Made by a program: the position numbers and the translations under genes. 64,000 bases of DNA, from positions 248,001-312,000 of the forward strand of contig NZ_CP025682.1 of the NCBI RefSeq assembly GCF_002872475.1, given 5' to 3'. This document shows, in pieces, positions 24,399-33,968 of this stretch; positions within the stretch are counted from its first letter, which is position 1; each line of letters begins with the position of its first letter. The stretch is from Pseudazoarcus pumilus (GTDB lineage: Bacteria > Pseudomonadota > Gammaproteobacteria > Burkholderiales > Rhodocyclaceae). The notes beneath the pieces were generated by a model, which saw only the letters and a program-made list of their open reading frames with translations, ran no database searches and had not been told where the DNA came from.

Positions 24399-25678
24399 CA
24401 TTGGCGTTGTTCGCGACATTCATCATCTGCATCGTGATCGGCATTCCGATCACCTTCAGTCTCGGCGTTGCCGCACTTGCGGCCATCATGGCGAGCGACC
24501 TGTCGGTCATCGTGATTGCCCAGCGCGTGCTGCCGGCCATCGTCGACGCATCGGTACTGGTGTGCATTCCGCTGTTCATCCTGGCCGGCAACGTGCTCAG
24601 CTACGGCGGCATGGGCGACCGTCTGGTGAGCGTGGCCAACATCCTCGTCGGCCGCAGCCGGGGCGGGCTGGGCTCGGCCAACGTGCTCGCCAGCATGCTG
24701 TTCGGTGGCATCTCGGGCTCGGCTGCCGCCGATACCTCGGCGGTGGGCAGCGTGATGATTCCGTCGATGGAAAAGCAGGGCTACGACAAGGCCTTTGCCA
24801 CCGCGATCACGGTGATCTCGTCGCCGCTGGGTGCGATCATCCCGCCCAGCATCATCATGATCGTCTATTGCTGGGTCACGGAAACCTCGATCGCGAGCAT
24901 CTTTGCCGCAGGCTACCTGCCGGGGCTGATCATCGGCGGGGCGATGATCCTGCTCGGCTGGATCATCTCGGTGCGCAAGGGCTATCCCATCGCACCGCAG
25001 ACCTCCTGGGCGGAGAAGGTTCGCATCGTCGCGACGGCGCTGCCGGCGCTGGCCATGCCGGTGATGATCATCGGCGGCATCGTGGGCGGCGTCGCCACCG
25101 CCACCGAGACGGCCGCGCTCGCGTCAGTGTATGGCTTTCTGGTCTCGATGTACTACTACCGCGAACTGAAGTGGTCGGCCGTGCCCACCATCCTGTTCGA
25201 GACTGTCAAGCTGACCGGCGTGGTGCTGCTGATCATCGCGATGGCGGCCCTCTACGGATGGCTAATGGCCTTCGATCGCGTGCCGTTCCAGGTCGCCGAG
25301 CTGCTCGGCGCCATGGGACTTACGCCGTTCGCCTTTCTTGCCGTGTATGTGGCGATGATGATCTTCCTCGGGTGTTTCCTGGCGCCCACCGAGGCGCTGA
25401 TCATCGCCGTGCCCATTCTCTTTCCGGTGGCGATGCAGATGGGCATCGATCCGCTGCACTTCGGCATCGTCTCCGTGACGGCGTTGGCCTTTGGCCACGT
25501 ATCACCGCCGGTCGGAGTCTGCCTGTTCGTCGGTTCGGCGATCAGCGGACTGTCGCTCGGGCGAATCATCCGCGCGCTGCTGCCGTTCTACGTGGTGATC
25601 TTTGGCGTGCTGATGCTGATCGCGTTCTATGCGCCGATCACCACCCTGGTGCCGGATCTGCTCGGGTTGAGTCGGTAA
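24395..25678 (+). CDS. dctM: TRAP transporter large permease DctM
   Basis: 427 residues from the ATG overlapping the dctQ stop. About 12 helices; GGISGSAAADTSAVGSVMIP and ITVISSPLGAIIPPSIIMIV are the characteristic loops of this sodium-driven permease. It imports the DctP-bound solute. It ends at a weak hairpin before the convergent GntR gene. Confidence 0.95.
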   Translation: MTLALFATFIICIVIGIPITFSLGVAALAAIMASDLSVIVIAQRVLPAIVDASVLVCIPLFILAGNVLSYGGMGDRLVSVANILVGRSRGGLGSANVLASMLFGGISGSAAADTSAVGSVMIPSMEKQGYDKAFATAITVISSPLGAIIPPSIIMIVYCWVTETSIASIFAAGYLPGLIIGGAMILLGWIISVRKGYPIAPQTSWAEKVRIVATALPALAMPVMIIGGIVGGVATATETAALASVYGFLVSMYYYRELKWSAVPTILFETVKLTGVVLLIIAMAALYGWLMAFDRVPFQVAELLGAMGLTPFAFLAVYVAMMIFLGCFLAPTEALIIAVPILFPVAMQMGIDPLHFGIVSVTALAFGHVSPPVGVCLFVGSAISGLSLGRIIRALLPFYVVIFGVLMLIAFYAPITTLVPDLLGLSR

Positions 25679-25691
25679 GTTCGAATGTCAT

Positions 25692-25720
25692 GCTGCGCCC
25701 GCAACGTTTTCGGACGCAGC
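25692..25720. terminator. Hairpin between dctM and the convergent GntR gene
   Basis: GCTGCGCCCG and CGGACGCAGC form a 10-bp stem with one mismatch and a 9-nt loop. There is no strong U-tract. Its position between convergent stops suggests a shared terminator. Confidence 0.5.
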
Positions 25721-25730
25721 GTGAGACGTT

Positions 25731-26441
25731 TCAGCTCCGACGGGCGCGGCGTATTCGACCTTCGTCGTCGGCAAGACTGAGCAGATAGGCGCCGGCCTCC
25801 TCGATGTCCGCGATCATCTCCGTCTCGGCTGCATCGGCGTCGCCGGCGTGCAGGGCTTCGAGGATCTTCAGATGGTGGTCCGTGCCCTTGAGCGAGAGCA
25901 CGTAATCCGGAATGACGAAGGTCAGCACCGGGCCGCAGCGCAGCCATAGGCTCTCGATCATCTCGAACAGGATCGGGATGTCGGCCATGCGGTAGATGCC
26001 GAAGTGGAACTGCCGATGCAGGTCGAGATAGGCCTCGAGCTTGCGTTCGGCGATCAGGCGACGCATCCGGGCCATCGTGTCTTCCAGCACGCGCAGGCGA
26101 GCTGCGTCGGCATTGCCGGCGGCCTCGCGCGTCGCGCGTCCCTCCAGTTCCGTGCGCACGATCAGCAGATGGCGCAGCGACTGCGCGTCCAGATCCGGGA
26201 CCACGGCCGAGTTGCGCGGGCCCTGCTCGAGCACGCCACCGGCGACCATACGGTTGAGTGCGTCGCGCACCGGCGTGATCGAGATCCCCAGCGAGTCGGC
26301 CAGGTCACGCAGCACCAGACGCTGGCCGGGTTCGAAGCGGCCTGCGAAAAGCGCCTCGCGGATCTGAGCAAAGACTTGGTCGCCGAGCGGCTCGCGTTCG
26401 ACCGGCTGGAGTGCCGGCTGCAGATGTGTGGCGTTTTCCAT
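25731..26441 (-). CDS. GntR-family regulator, FCD subgroup
   Basis: 236 residues. The winged helix shows QVFAQIREALFAGRFEPGQR and DLADSLGISITPVRDALNRM; the FCD domain includes RTELEGRATREA and DLHRQFHFGIYRM. It is divergent from the TTT genes beginning at 26578. Two palindromes between the genes (26502-26515 and 26523-26540) are good candidates for its operators. Confidence 0.92.
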   Translation of the reverse strand: MENATHLQPALQPVEREPLGDQVFAQIREALFAGRFEPGQRLVLRDLADSLGISITPVRDALNRMVAGGVLEQGPRNSAVVPDLDAQSLRHLLIVRTELEGRATREAAGNADAARLRVLEDTMARMRRLIAERKLEAYLDLHRQFHFGIYRMADIPILFEMIESLWLRCGPVLTFVIPDYVLSLKGTDHHLKILEALHAGDADAAETEMIADIEEAGAYLLSLADDEGRIRRARRS

Positions 26442-26501
26442 GATGTGCGTCCTTGCTTGCTGAACTTCCGCGTCCGGTGCGACGCGATCAAGGTTGACTC
26501 T

Positions 26502-26540
26502 ACACGAATTCGTGTTGTACGGTGTTTGTTATAACAAACA
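26502..26540. promoter_or_regulatory. Two palindromic operators between gntR and tctC
   Basis: ACACGAATTCGTGT (26502-26515) and TGTTTGTTATAACAAACA (26523-26540) are both perfect palindromes, 7 bp apart, in the divergent intergenic region. The second overlaps TATAAC, a possible -10 for the TTT operon, so binding there would repress it. Confidence 0.6.
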
Positions 26541-26577
26541 ACAAACACCGATTTTCCACCAGTGTAGGAGACTCACC

Positions 26578-27546
26578 ATGAAGCTCGCACGAAGGATCTT
26601 GCTCACCACCGTTGCCGCCCTCGGCCTGACCGCAGGCCTGGCTTCCACCAGCGCAGCCGAATACCCCGAGCGCGAAGTCCGCTGGGTGATTCCATGGAAT
26701 GCGGGCGGGTCGAACGACATCATGGCGCGCTTCCTGCAGCCGATCCTGGCCAAGGAAGGACTCAAGGTCGTCATCGAGAACGTGCCGGGTGGCACGGGCG
26801 CCATCGGCATGGGGCAGGTGGCCACCGCCAAGCCCGACGGCTACACCATCGGCAACGGCACCAGCTCGACGCTGTCGATCATCGCGCAGGGCAAGGCGCC
26901 GCTCAAGAACGAACAGTTCACGCACATCATCCGCGTGTCGGTCGATCCGCTGATGCTGCTGGTGCCGGGCAACAGCCCGCACAAGACCCTCGACGAGTTC
27001 ATGGCCCACCTGAAGGCCAACGACGGCAAGGTCACCATCGGCACGCCGGGCACCTACAACATCAACCACATCTTCGCCGAGATGACCGCGCGCGGTGCCG
27101 GCGTGGCCTATCGTCATGTGCCGTATCCGGGCGGCTCGCGGGTCATCGCCGAGTTGATGGGTGGCCAGATCGCCGCAGGCGTGCTCAAGCCCAGCGAGAC
27201 GATGGAGCAGATCAAGTCGGGCGACCTGCGTCCGCTCGGCGTGTTCGCCAACGAGCGTCTCGAGGTGCTGCCCGACGTGCCGACCTTCGCCGATCGCGGA
27301 ATCGACGTCTATCCGTTCGGTCCGGTGGTCCAGATGGCCTACATCGCCGCTCCGGCCAACATGGACCCGAAGGTGCGCGAGACGCTCACGGCGAAGTATC
27401 GTGCGGCGCTGGAAAGCCCCGAGTTCAAGAAGTTCGCAGCCGACAACGGCTTCCTGATCGATCCGCTCGCCGGCGAGGCGCTGGACAAGGAAGTCGCCGC
27501 TGTCGCCAAGGCCATCGCCGCGGTCGCGGAACAGACCTTCAAGTAA
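26578..27546 (+). CDS. Tripartite tricarboxylate transporter substrate-binding protein (set 1)
   Basis: 322 residues with a signal peptide (ILLTTVAALGLTAGLASTSAA). REVRWVIPWNAGGSNDIMAR and NVPGGTGAIGMGQVATAKPDG match the TctC/Bug family of periplasmic receptors for carboxylates. First gene of a TctC-TctB-TctA operon, with GTAGGAG before the ATG. Confidence 0.95.
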   Translation: MKLARRILLTTVAALGLTAGLASTSAAEYPEREVRWVIPWNAGGSNDIMARFLQPILAKEGLKVVIENVPGGTGAIGMGQVATAKPDGYTIGNGTSSTLSIIAQGKAPLKNEQFTHIIRVSVDPLMLLVPGNSPHKTLDEFMAHLKANDGKVTIGTPGTYNINHIFAEMTARGAGVAYRHVPYPGGSRVIAELMGGQIAAGVLKPSETMEQIKSGDLRPLGVFANERLEVLPDVPTFADRGIDVYPFGPVVQMAYIAAPANMDPKVRETLTAKYRAALESPEFKKFAADNGFLIDPLAGEALDKEVAAVAKAIAAVAEQTFK

Positions 27547-27554
27547 ACCGCAGA

Positions 27555-27580
27555 CGGGCCGTCCGCTCACGGACGGCCCG
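27555..27580 (+). other. Intercistronic hairpin after tctC
   Basis: CGGGCCGTCC, loop GCTCAC, GGACGGCCCG: a perfect 10-bp stem between the tctC-like stop and the next start, without a U-tract. Such hairpins after receptor genes often keep receptor mRNA more abundant than permease mRNA. Confidence 0.6.
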
Positions 27581-27599
27581 CATCCCCGGAGAAATCCGA

Positions 27600-28094
27600 A
27601 TGCACAGTCTTCGACTCGCTGCCAGCGCGGCGGTGACGCTGATCCTGCTCGGGCTGGTGGCGCTGCTGTGGTCGCCCGCCTTCGCCCTGCCGGCAGCCGG
27701 GCGTGTCAACGGCATCGGTCCGGGTGCGCTGCCGCAGTTCAGCGTGGTGGCCATCGCAGCCCTGTCGGTCCTGATCTTCGTGCGCGACTTCGTGTCGATG
27801 CGCCGCTCGGGGCAGATCAGCGGCGCGAGCGAATTCGGCGAAGGTGCCGATCCGCGGCGGGTGGTCGGCATCAGCCTCGTCACGCTGCTCGCACTGTCGG
27901 CCTATGTCGCGCTTTGGGCAGCGATCGGATTTCCGGTCGCTTCCATTCTGTTTCTCGCCGTGATGAGCATGGTGTTGCTGCCGCGCGAACTGCGCAGTAC
28001 ACGCGCTTACGTTGCCATCGCGGTGTGCTCGGTCGCATTCGGTACCGGCGTATGGGCCCTGTTCGTCTATGTCCTGCAGGTTCCGCTGCGCTGA
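27600..28094 (+). CDS. TTT small membrane subunit (TctB-like, set 1)
   Basis: 164 residues with four hydrophobic helices, first at residues 5-25 and others in LVTLLALSAYVALWAAIGF, ASILFLAVMSMVLLP and AFGTGVWALFVYVLQVPLR. Length and position between receptor and large permease identify it as TctB-type. Confidence 0.9.
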   Translation: MHSLRLAASAAVTLILLGLVALLWSPAFALPAAGRVNGIGPGALPQFSVVAIAALSVLIFVRDFVSMRRSGQISGASEFGEGADPRRVVGISLVTLLALSAYVALWAAIGFPVASILFLAVMSMVLLPRELRSTRAYVAIAVCSVAFGTGVWALFVYVLQVPLR

Positions 28095-28104
28095 GGGGAT
28101 GGCG

Positions 28105-29637
28105 ATGGAACTTCTCGACAACCTGATCCCCGCGCTGCTGAGCACCGTCACGTCGCCCGTGGCGCTGGGCCTGATTCTGGTCGGCGTGGTGGTGGGCTTC
28201 ACCTTCGGGGCGACGCCGGGGCTGACCGCGACGATGGGTGTGGCGCTGTTCATTCCGCTGACCTTCCCGCTCGAGGCGGATCTGGCCATCGGCATGATGA
28301 TCGCGCTCTACTGCGGCTCGATGGCCGGCGGCGCGATTCCCGCGATCCTGATCAACATCCCCGGTACGCCCTCGGCGCTGATCACCACCATCGACGGCCA
28401 TCCGATGGCGCGCAAGGGACTGGCCGGCCGCGCGTACGGCTGGGCCTTGGTGTCATCCATCGTCGGGGGCCTGGTGGCCTGGGTGTTTCTCGTCACCCTC
28501 GCGCCGATGCTCGCCCGCCTGGCGCTGAAGCTGGGCCCCGCCGAATACGCCGCGACCGCGCTGCTGGGCATGACCATCATCGCGTCCATCGTGCCCGGAC
28601 GCCTGCTCAAGGGCGCGCTGTCGGTGGTCATCGGCGTGGCGCTGTCGGTGGTCGGCCTGGACCAGATCACCGGCGAGGGGCGCTGGACCTTCGACACGCT
28701 GGCGCTGATGCGCGGCATCGACATCATGCCGGCGCTGATCGGCCTGCTGGTGATCCCCGAGCTGATGGGCTCGATGTTCGAGCGCAACAAGGGCGAGAAG
28801 CTGCCCTACACGCTCAAGCACATGCTGCCCAGTTTCCGCGAATGGTGCGGGCAGGCGGTCAACACCGTCCGCTCGGCGATCATCGGCGTGGTGGTCGGCA
28901 TCGTGCCGGCGCTGGGAGGCAGCGTCGGCTCGCTGATCGCCTATGACCAGGCCAAACGCTCGGACAAGAACCGCGCCGAGTACGGCAAGGGCGCGCCGGG
29001 CGGGGTGGTCGCCTCCGAAGCGGCCAACAACGGCGTGACCGGCGGTGCGCTGATTCCGCTGCTCACACTCGGCATTCCCGGCGACACGGTCACCGCGATG
29101 CTGCTCGGCGGCCTGACCATCCACGGCCTGCAGCCAGGCCCGCGCCTGTTCGAGACCAGCGGGCCGATCGTGTGGGAGATTCTCGGCTCGGTGCTGATCG
29201 CGATGCTGATGATCGCCGTGGTCGGCCTGATCGGCTTCCGCTTCTTCGTGCGCGTGCTCGACGTGCCCCGTCACCTGCTGGTTCCGGCGTTGTTCGTGCT
29301 CGCCGTGGTCGGCACCTACTCGCTCGCCAACCAGTGGTTCGACGTCGTCATCATGCTCGCGCTCGGCGTTGGCGGCTTCCTGATGACGCTGGCCGGCATC
29401 CCGGTGTACCCGGCGGTCATCGGCGTGATCCTCGGCCCGCTGCTCGAATCCGAGACGCGCCGCGCGCTGGTCATCAGCGGTGGCGAATGGAGCACCTTCT
29501 TCACCCGGCCCGGTGCCGCGACGATCCTCACGATCGCCCTGCTGGCGCTGGTCCTTCCCAACCTGCTGTCGTGGATCAAGCGTCAGCGTCAATCCGCCCC
29601 GAACCCCTCAGCGAGGAGCACTCCGAATGAAAATTGA
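28105..29637 (+). CDS. TTT large permease (TctA-like, set 1)
   Basis: 510 residues from the second of two nearby ATGs, which is better spaced from the GAGGGG ribosome site. Conserved TctA motifs are FGATPGLTATMGVALFIPL, IPAILINIPGTPSALIT and IPLLTLGIPGDTVTAMLLGG. It overlaps the following enolase-superfamily gene by 11 nt, tying transport and catabolism. Confidence 0.95.
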   Translation: MELLDNLIPALLSTVTSPVALGLILVGVVVGFTFGATPGLTATMGVALFIPLTFPLEADLAIGMMIALYCGSMAGGAIPAILINIPGTPSALITTIDGHPMARKGLAGRAYGWALVSSIVGGLVAWVFLVTLAPMLARLALKLGPAEYAATALLGMTIIASIVPGRLLKGALSVVIGVALSVVGLDQITGEGRWTFDTLALMRGIDIMPALIGLLVIPELMGSMFERNKGEKLPYTLKHMLPSFREWCGQAVNTVRSAIIGVVVGIVPALGGSVGSLIAYDQAKRSDKNRAEYGKGAPGGVVASEAANNGVTGGALIPLLTLGIPGDTVTAMLLGGLTIHGLQPGPRLFETSGPIVWEILGSVLIAMLMIAVVGLIGFRFFVRVLDVPRHLLVPALFVLAVVGTYSLANQWFDVVIMLALGVGGFLMTLAGIPVYPAVIGVILGPLLESETRRALVISGGEWSTFFTRPGAATILTIALLALVLPNLLSWIKRQRQSAPNPSARSTPNEN

Positions 29638-30766
29638 AAAGATCACCTGCCATGTGCTGAGCACGCCCATCCAGCAGCCCTTCACCTCCTCGCGCGGGTG
29701 GATCTACAAGACCCGGGGCACCTGCCTGGTGGAGATCGAGACCGATGACGGCATCGTCGGCTGGGGCGAGTGCTACGGGCCTTCGGCGGTGGCGAAGGCC
29801 TTCATCGACACCCAGTTCGCCGCGCGCATCAAGGGGCGCGATCCCTTCGACGTCGAGGTGATCTGGGAAGAGCTCTACAACCGCATCAAGGACTACGGCA
29901 ACAAGGGCATGGCCATCGCGGCGATCAGCGGCATCGACATCGCGCTGTGGGACATCATCGGCAAGGCCTGCAACAAGCCCGTGCACAAGCTCATCGGCGG
30001 GGCATTCCGCTCCGAGGTGCAGGCCTACGCGACGGGGCTGTACTTCGTCGACATGGACAACCTCGTCGGCGAGGCCGTCGAGGAAGCCGAGGGCTACGTC
30101 GAGGAAGGCTTCGGTGCGATCAAGATGAAGATCGGCCTGGGCTCGATCCGCAAGGACGTCGAACGCGTCGCGGCCGTGCGCCGCGCTATCGGTCCGGACG
30201 TGCGCCTGATGGTCGACGCCAACCACTGCTTCTCGGTGCCGATGGCGATCCGCCTCGGACGCCAGCTCGAGGAACTCGACGTCGAGTGGTTCGAAGAGCC
30301 GATCTCGCCCGAAGACATCGACGGCTACGTCGAGGTGGCGCGCGCACTCGACATGGCGGTGGCCGGCGGCGAGAACGAATTCACCCGCTGGGGCTTCCGC
30401 GACGCGATCGTGCGGAAGGCGATGGATATCGTGCAGCCCGACGTGTGCGCTGCGGGCGGGCTGACCGAATGCAAGAAGATCGCCGCACTGGCCTCGGCGC
30501 ACGGCGTGGAGTGCGTGCCGCACGCCTGGGGTTCGGTGGTCGGCGTGGCCGCCACCGTGCATTTTCTCGCCGCCATGCCGGACCAGCCGCCCAGCCTCTT
30601 TCCGTGCCCGCCGCTGCTCGAGTTCGAGCAGTGCGAGAACCCGTTCCGCGACCACCTCGGCCTGGAACCCATCGTGCAGCACAAGGGCGTGGTGCAGGTT
30701 CCGACCCGCCCCGGCCTCGGCGTCGAGATCGACCGCAAGGTGCTCGACAAGTACCGCGTCGGCTAA
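29627..30766 (+). CDS. Mandelate racemase/enolase-superfamily enzyme 1
   Basis: 379 residues. The capping domain is followed by the barrel with the catalytic KMK (AIKMKIG), metal ligands in VDANHC, WFEEP and GGENE, and a late His in CVPHAWGS, the MR-subgroup pattern for abstracting a proton alpha to a carboxylate. Likely a sugar-acid dehydratase or hydroxy-acid racemase, probably cytoplasmic; substrate unknown. It is co-transcribed with the TTT genes upstream and with FAH-family and dehydrogenase genes downstream. Confidence 0.9.
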   Translation: MKIEKITCHVLSTPIQQPFTSSRGWIYKTRGTCLVEIETDDGIVGWGECYGPSAVAKAFIDTQFAARIKGRDPFDVEVIWEELYNRIKDYGNKGMAIAAISGIDIALWDIIGKACNKPVHKLIGGAFRSEVQAYATGLYFVDMDNLVGEAVEEAEGYVEEGFGAIKMKIGLGSIRKDVERVAAVRRAIGPDVRLMVDANHCFSVPMAIRLGRQLEELDVEWFEEPISPEDIDGYVEVARALDMAVAGGENEFTRWGFRDAIVRKAMDIVQPDVCAAGGLTECKKIAALASAHGVECVPHAWGSVVGVAATVHFLAAMPDQPPSLFPCPPLLEFEQCENPFRDHLGLEPIVQHKGVVQVPTRPGLGVEIDRKVLDKYRVG

Positions 30767-30776
30767 AGGGGGCGGA

Positions 30777-31682
30777 ATGCGATTCGTCACCTTTTGCCAC
30801 GACGGGCGTGAGCGGGCGGGCGTGCTCATGGGCGACGCGTCCGCTGCGGACGATCGCGTGTGCGATCTCGCCGCGCCGGCCATGCGCGACGCACTCGGCG
30901 GCCTCGCGCCCGACGTCGGCGCCTTCATCGCCGCCGGCCTGCCGGAAGTCGCCGCGCGCATCGAGGCGCACGGCCTGCGCGAAGCGGCGCTGCTGGCTCT
31001 GGACGAGGTGCGCCTGCGCGCGCCCGTGCCCCGGCCGCGGCGCATCTTCGCGCTGGCCTTCAACTATCGCGATGCAGTGCGCGAGCGCGGCATGGACGAG
31101 CCGGCCGAGCCCGTGCTCTTCATGAAGCACCCCGAAACGGTGATCGGCCCTGGCGAGCCGGTGATCCTGCCGGCCGGCGTGGGCGGCGTGACCTACGAGT
31201 CGGAGCTGGCGGTGTTCATCGGCCGGGGCGGGCGCGACATTCCGCGGGAAACGGCGATGGAGCACGTCGTCGGCGCCTGCGTGTTCAACGACGTCAGCGC
31301 CAGCGAGCTCATCCGCAAGGATCGCGGTTTCGAGCGCGGCAAGAACCTGCCCACCTTCGGCCCGTTCGGCCCCTATCTGGCGACGGTGGACGAACTGGGT
31401 GCGCTCCACGACCTCGCAGTGCGTCTCGAAGTGGACGGGCAGACCCTGCAGGAAGGCAACACCGCCGATCTGATCTTCAACATCCCCGCGCTGGTATCGC
31501 ACCTGTCGCGCGGGCAATCGCTCGAGCCCGGCGACGTCATCGCCACCGGCACGCCGGCCGGCGTCGCAGCCATGCGCTCTCCTCCCGCGTGGCTGCGTCC
31601 CGGCGCGACGATGCGCGCCAGCGTCGCCGGGCTCGGCACCCTGACCAATCCGGTCATCGAACAAGGAGTCTTTCATGGCTGA
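30777..31682 (+). CDS. Fumarylacetoacetate hydrolase family protein
   Basis: 301 residues. An N-terminal extension is followed by the FAH core: IFALAFNYRDAVRERG, metal ligands in TYESELAVFIGR and FNDVSASE, and DVIATGTPAGV near the C-terminus. Members act as hydrolases, decarboxylases or hydratases on keto acids, so it probably handles a product of the enolase-type enzymes. It overlaps the next gene by 8 nt. Confidence 0.92.
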   Translation: MRFVTFCHDGRERAGVLMGDASAADDRVCDLAAPAMRDALGGLAPDVGAFIAAGLPEVAARIEAHGLREAALLALDEVRLRAPVPRPRRIFALAFNYRDAVRERGMDEPAEPVLFMKHPETVIGPGEPVILPAGVGGVTYESELAVFIGRGGRDIPRETAMEHVVGACVFNDVSASELIRKDRGFERGKNLPTFGPFGPYLATVDELGALHDLAVRLEVDGQTLQEGNTADLIFNIPALVSHLSRGQSLEPGDVIATGTPAGVAAMRSPPAWLRPGATMRASVAGLGTLTNPVIEQGVFHG

Positions 31683-32742
31683 CGGCCAGACCGTACTGCT
31701 CACCAATGCGCTGCACCCGGACGGCCAGCGCATGCTCGACGAGGCCGGCGTGCACAGCGTGCTCGCGCCGGACGTGGCGGCCGACACCTTGCGGCGCCTG
31801 GCGCTGGAGGTCGACGGCATCATCGTGCGCGCGCAGTTGCCGGCCGACATCTGCGAACACGCGCCGCGACTCAAGGGCATCGTGCGCCACGGCGTTGGCC
31901 TGGACTTCATCCCGGTCGAGGCGGCGACCGCCGCCGGAGTGCCGGTGGCCAACCTGCCCGGCTGCAATACCCAGGCCGTGGCCGAATACGTCATCGCCCA
32001 GTTGCTCAACCTGCGCCGCCCCCTGCTTGCGGTGGATGCGAAACTGCGCAGCGATGGCTGGGACAAGGCGCGCGCGCTGCCGCTGGGCGGCGGAGCCAAG
32101 GCTGCGAGCACTTCGAACGTCGACGACGTGCTCGCCCGGGCCGAAGGCTGCTGGGTGCGCGAGCGCATGCCGGCCGCGGGTTTTTCGGAACTGGGCGGAA
32201 CCGTGCTCGGCATTCTCGGCGTGGGCAACGTCGGTGCGCGCATCGCACGCATTGCCCAGGCCATTGGCATGACGGTGATCGGCGTGTGCCGCGACCCGTC
32301 CGAGGTCCCCCCGGGGGTCGAGGCCGTCTCGATGGACGACTTGTTCGCCCGCGCCGACGCGCTGGTGCTGTCGTGCGCACTGACGCCGGAGACGCGCGGC
32401 ATCGTCAACGCCGAGCGCATCGCGCGGATGAAGCCGGGCGCGGTCGTGATCAACGCCTCGCGCGGGCCGGTGGTCGACACCGCCGCGCTGGCGAGCGCCC
32501 TGCACGAAGGGCGTATTGCAGGTGCCGCGCTCGACGTCTACGACCAGCATCCGCTCGAGCCGGGCCATCCCCTGTTCGACTGTCCCAACCTGTTGATGAC
32601 GCCGCACATCGCCGCGATCACCACCACCAGCATGCACGCGATGAGCGTCGGCGCGGTCGGGGAGATGCTGCGCATCCTCTCCGGCCGGGAGCCGGAGCAT
32701 CTGGTCAATCCCGACTACCGCAAGAACCGAGGTCAGGCATGA
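31675..32742 (+). CDS. D-isomer-specific 2-hydroxyacid dehydrogenase
   Basis: 355 residues. The NAD motif is LGILGVGNVGARIARIAQ; catalytic residues are Arg in INASRGPVVD, Glu in DQHPLEPGH and His in LMTPHIAAI. It should interconvert a 2-keto acid and a D-2-hydroxy acid with NAD(H). The start follows AAGGAG. It overlaps the following gene (ATGA). Confidence 0.93.
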   Translation: MADGQTVLLTNALHPDGQRMLDEAGVHSVLAPDVAADTLRRLALEVDGIIVRAQLPADICEHAPRLKGIVRHGVGLDFIPVEAATAAGVPVANLPGCNTQAVAEYVIAQLLNLRRPLLAVDAKLRSDGWDKARALPLGGGAKAASTSNVDDVLARAEGCWVRERMPAAGFSELGGTVLGILGVGNVGARIARIAQAIGMTVIGVCRDPSEVPPGVEAVSMDDLFARADALVLSCALTPETRGIVNAERIARMKPGAVVINASRGPVVDTAALASALHEGRIAGAALDVYDQHPLEPGHPLFDCPNLLMTPHIAAITTTSMHAMSVGAVGEMLRILSGREPEHLVNPDYRKNRGQA

Positions 32743-33878
32743 AGATCACCGGCATCAAGGCCGTTCCGCTCTCGTTCAAGGTGCCCGAGGGCAAGAGTGT
32801 CACCCTGGGCATCGGCCGGGCCGTCAAGCGCGACTCGGTGCTGGTGCGCATCGAAACCGACGAGGGCATCGTCGGATGGGGCGAGGCGCATCACGGACGT
32901 TGCCCGGGCGCCATCGCGAAGCTCATCGACACCACCATCCGAGAACTGGTCCTCGGCATGGACGCGCTCGACGTGGCCGGCGTCTGGACCCGGGTCTACC
33001 GCATGCAGCTGGCCAGCCACGGCATGGGAGCGGCTGCCGCGATGGCTCTGTCCGGAGTCGACATCGCGCTGTGGGACATCCGCGGCAAGGCCACCGGCTG
33101 GCCACTGTACCGTTTGCTGGGCGGCGCCTCGAAGCCGATCCCGGCCTACGCCGGGGGGATTTCTCTGGGCTGGCAGGATCCGGCTGCGCTGGCCGAGGAG
33201 GCCAGGACCTATGTCGCCGAGGGCTATCGCGCGCTCAAGCTGCGCGTGGGCGACACGCCGGTGCGCGATGTGGCGCGTGTGCGTGCGGTGCGCGCCGCGG
33301 TCGGCGACGGCGTCGAGATTCTCGTCGACGGCAACACCGGCTGCTCGCTCGACGACGTGCGTCGCGTCATGCCGGCCTACGAGGAGTGTGGTGTGGCCTG
33401 GTTCGAAGAGCCGTTTCCGCCGCACGACTACCGCAACTACATCGACGCGGCCCGTCTGGGTCGCGTGCCGCTGGCGGCCGGCGAGAACCACTTCACGCGC
33501 TTCGATTTCACGCGCCTGCTCGAGGACGGCGCGGTGCGTTTCGCGCAGCCCGATCTTTCCAAGGCCGGGGGCGTGACCGAATGCATGCGCATCGCCGCGA
33601 TGGCCTCGGCGTGGAAAGTCTCGTGCAACCCGCACACCTCGGCTTCAGCCATCAACATGGCGGCATCCATCCACCTGCTTGCCGCGATCGACAACCCCGG
33701 CTATTTCGAGGGCGACGTGACGGCGTACAACCCGTTCCGGGACGACCTCGGAACCACGCCGTATACGGTCGATGCCGAAGGATGCGTGCAACCGCTCGAT
33801 GCGCCGGGGCATGGAGTGGACATCGACGAGGCCTTCATTGCGGCGCATCCGCTGATCGAAGGGCCTTGCTACGTGTAA
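32739..33878 (+). CDS. Mandelate racemase/enolase-superfamily enzyme 2
   Basis: 379 residues, the same length as enzyme 1 but clearly diverged. Barrel motifs are ALKLRVG (Lys-x-Arg instead of Lys-x-Lys), LVDGNTG, WFEEPFPP, AAGENH and CNPHTSAS. The change at the second barrel strand suggests a different stereochemical course or substrate from enzyme 1. Last gene of the operon, convergent with a GntR gene. Confidence 0.9.
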   Translation: MKITGIKAVPLSFKVPEGKSVTLGIGRAVKRDSVLVRIETDEGIVGWGEAHHGRCPGAIAKLIDTTIRELVLGMDALDVAGVWTRVYRMQLASHGMGAAAAMALSGVDIALWDIRGKATGWPLYRLLGGASKPIPAYAGGISLGWQDPAALAEEARTYVAEGYRALKLRVGDTPVRDVARVRAVRAAVGDGVEILVDGNTGCSLDDVRRVMPAYEECGVAWFEEPFPPHDYRNYIDAARLGRVPLAAGENHFTRFDFTRLLEDGAVRFAQPDLSKAGGVTECMRIAAMASAWKVSCNPHTSASAINMAASIHLLAAIDNPGYFEGDVTAYNPFRDDLGTTPYTVDAEGCVQPLDAPGHGVDIDEAFIAAHPLIEGPCYV

Positions 33879-33968
33879 GAGGGATTCGGCCGCCTTGACG
33901 CTAGACCCGGGCGAAGGGCCTGTCGCACAGGACTTTCGTGCTGCCCGACACAAGGGCCTTGCCCGGCC

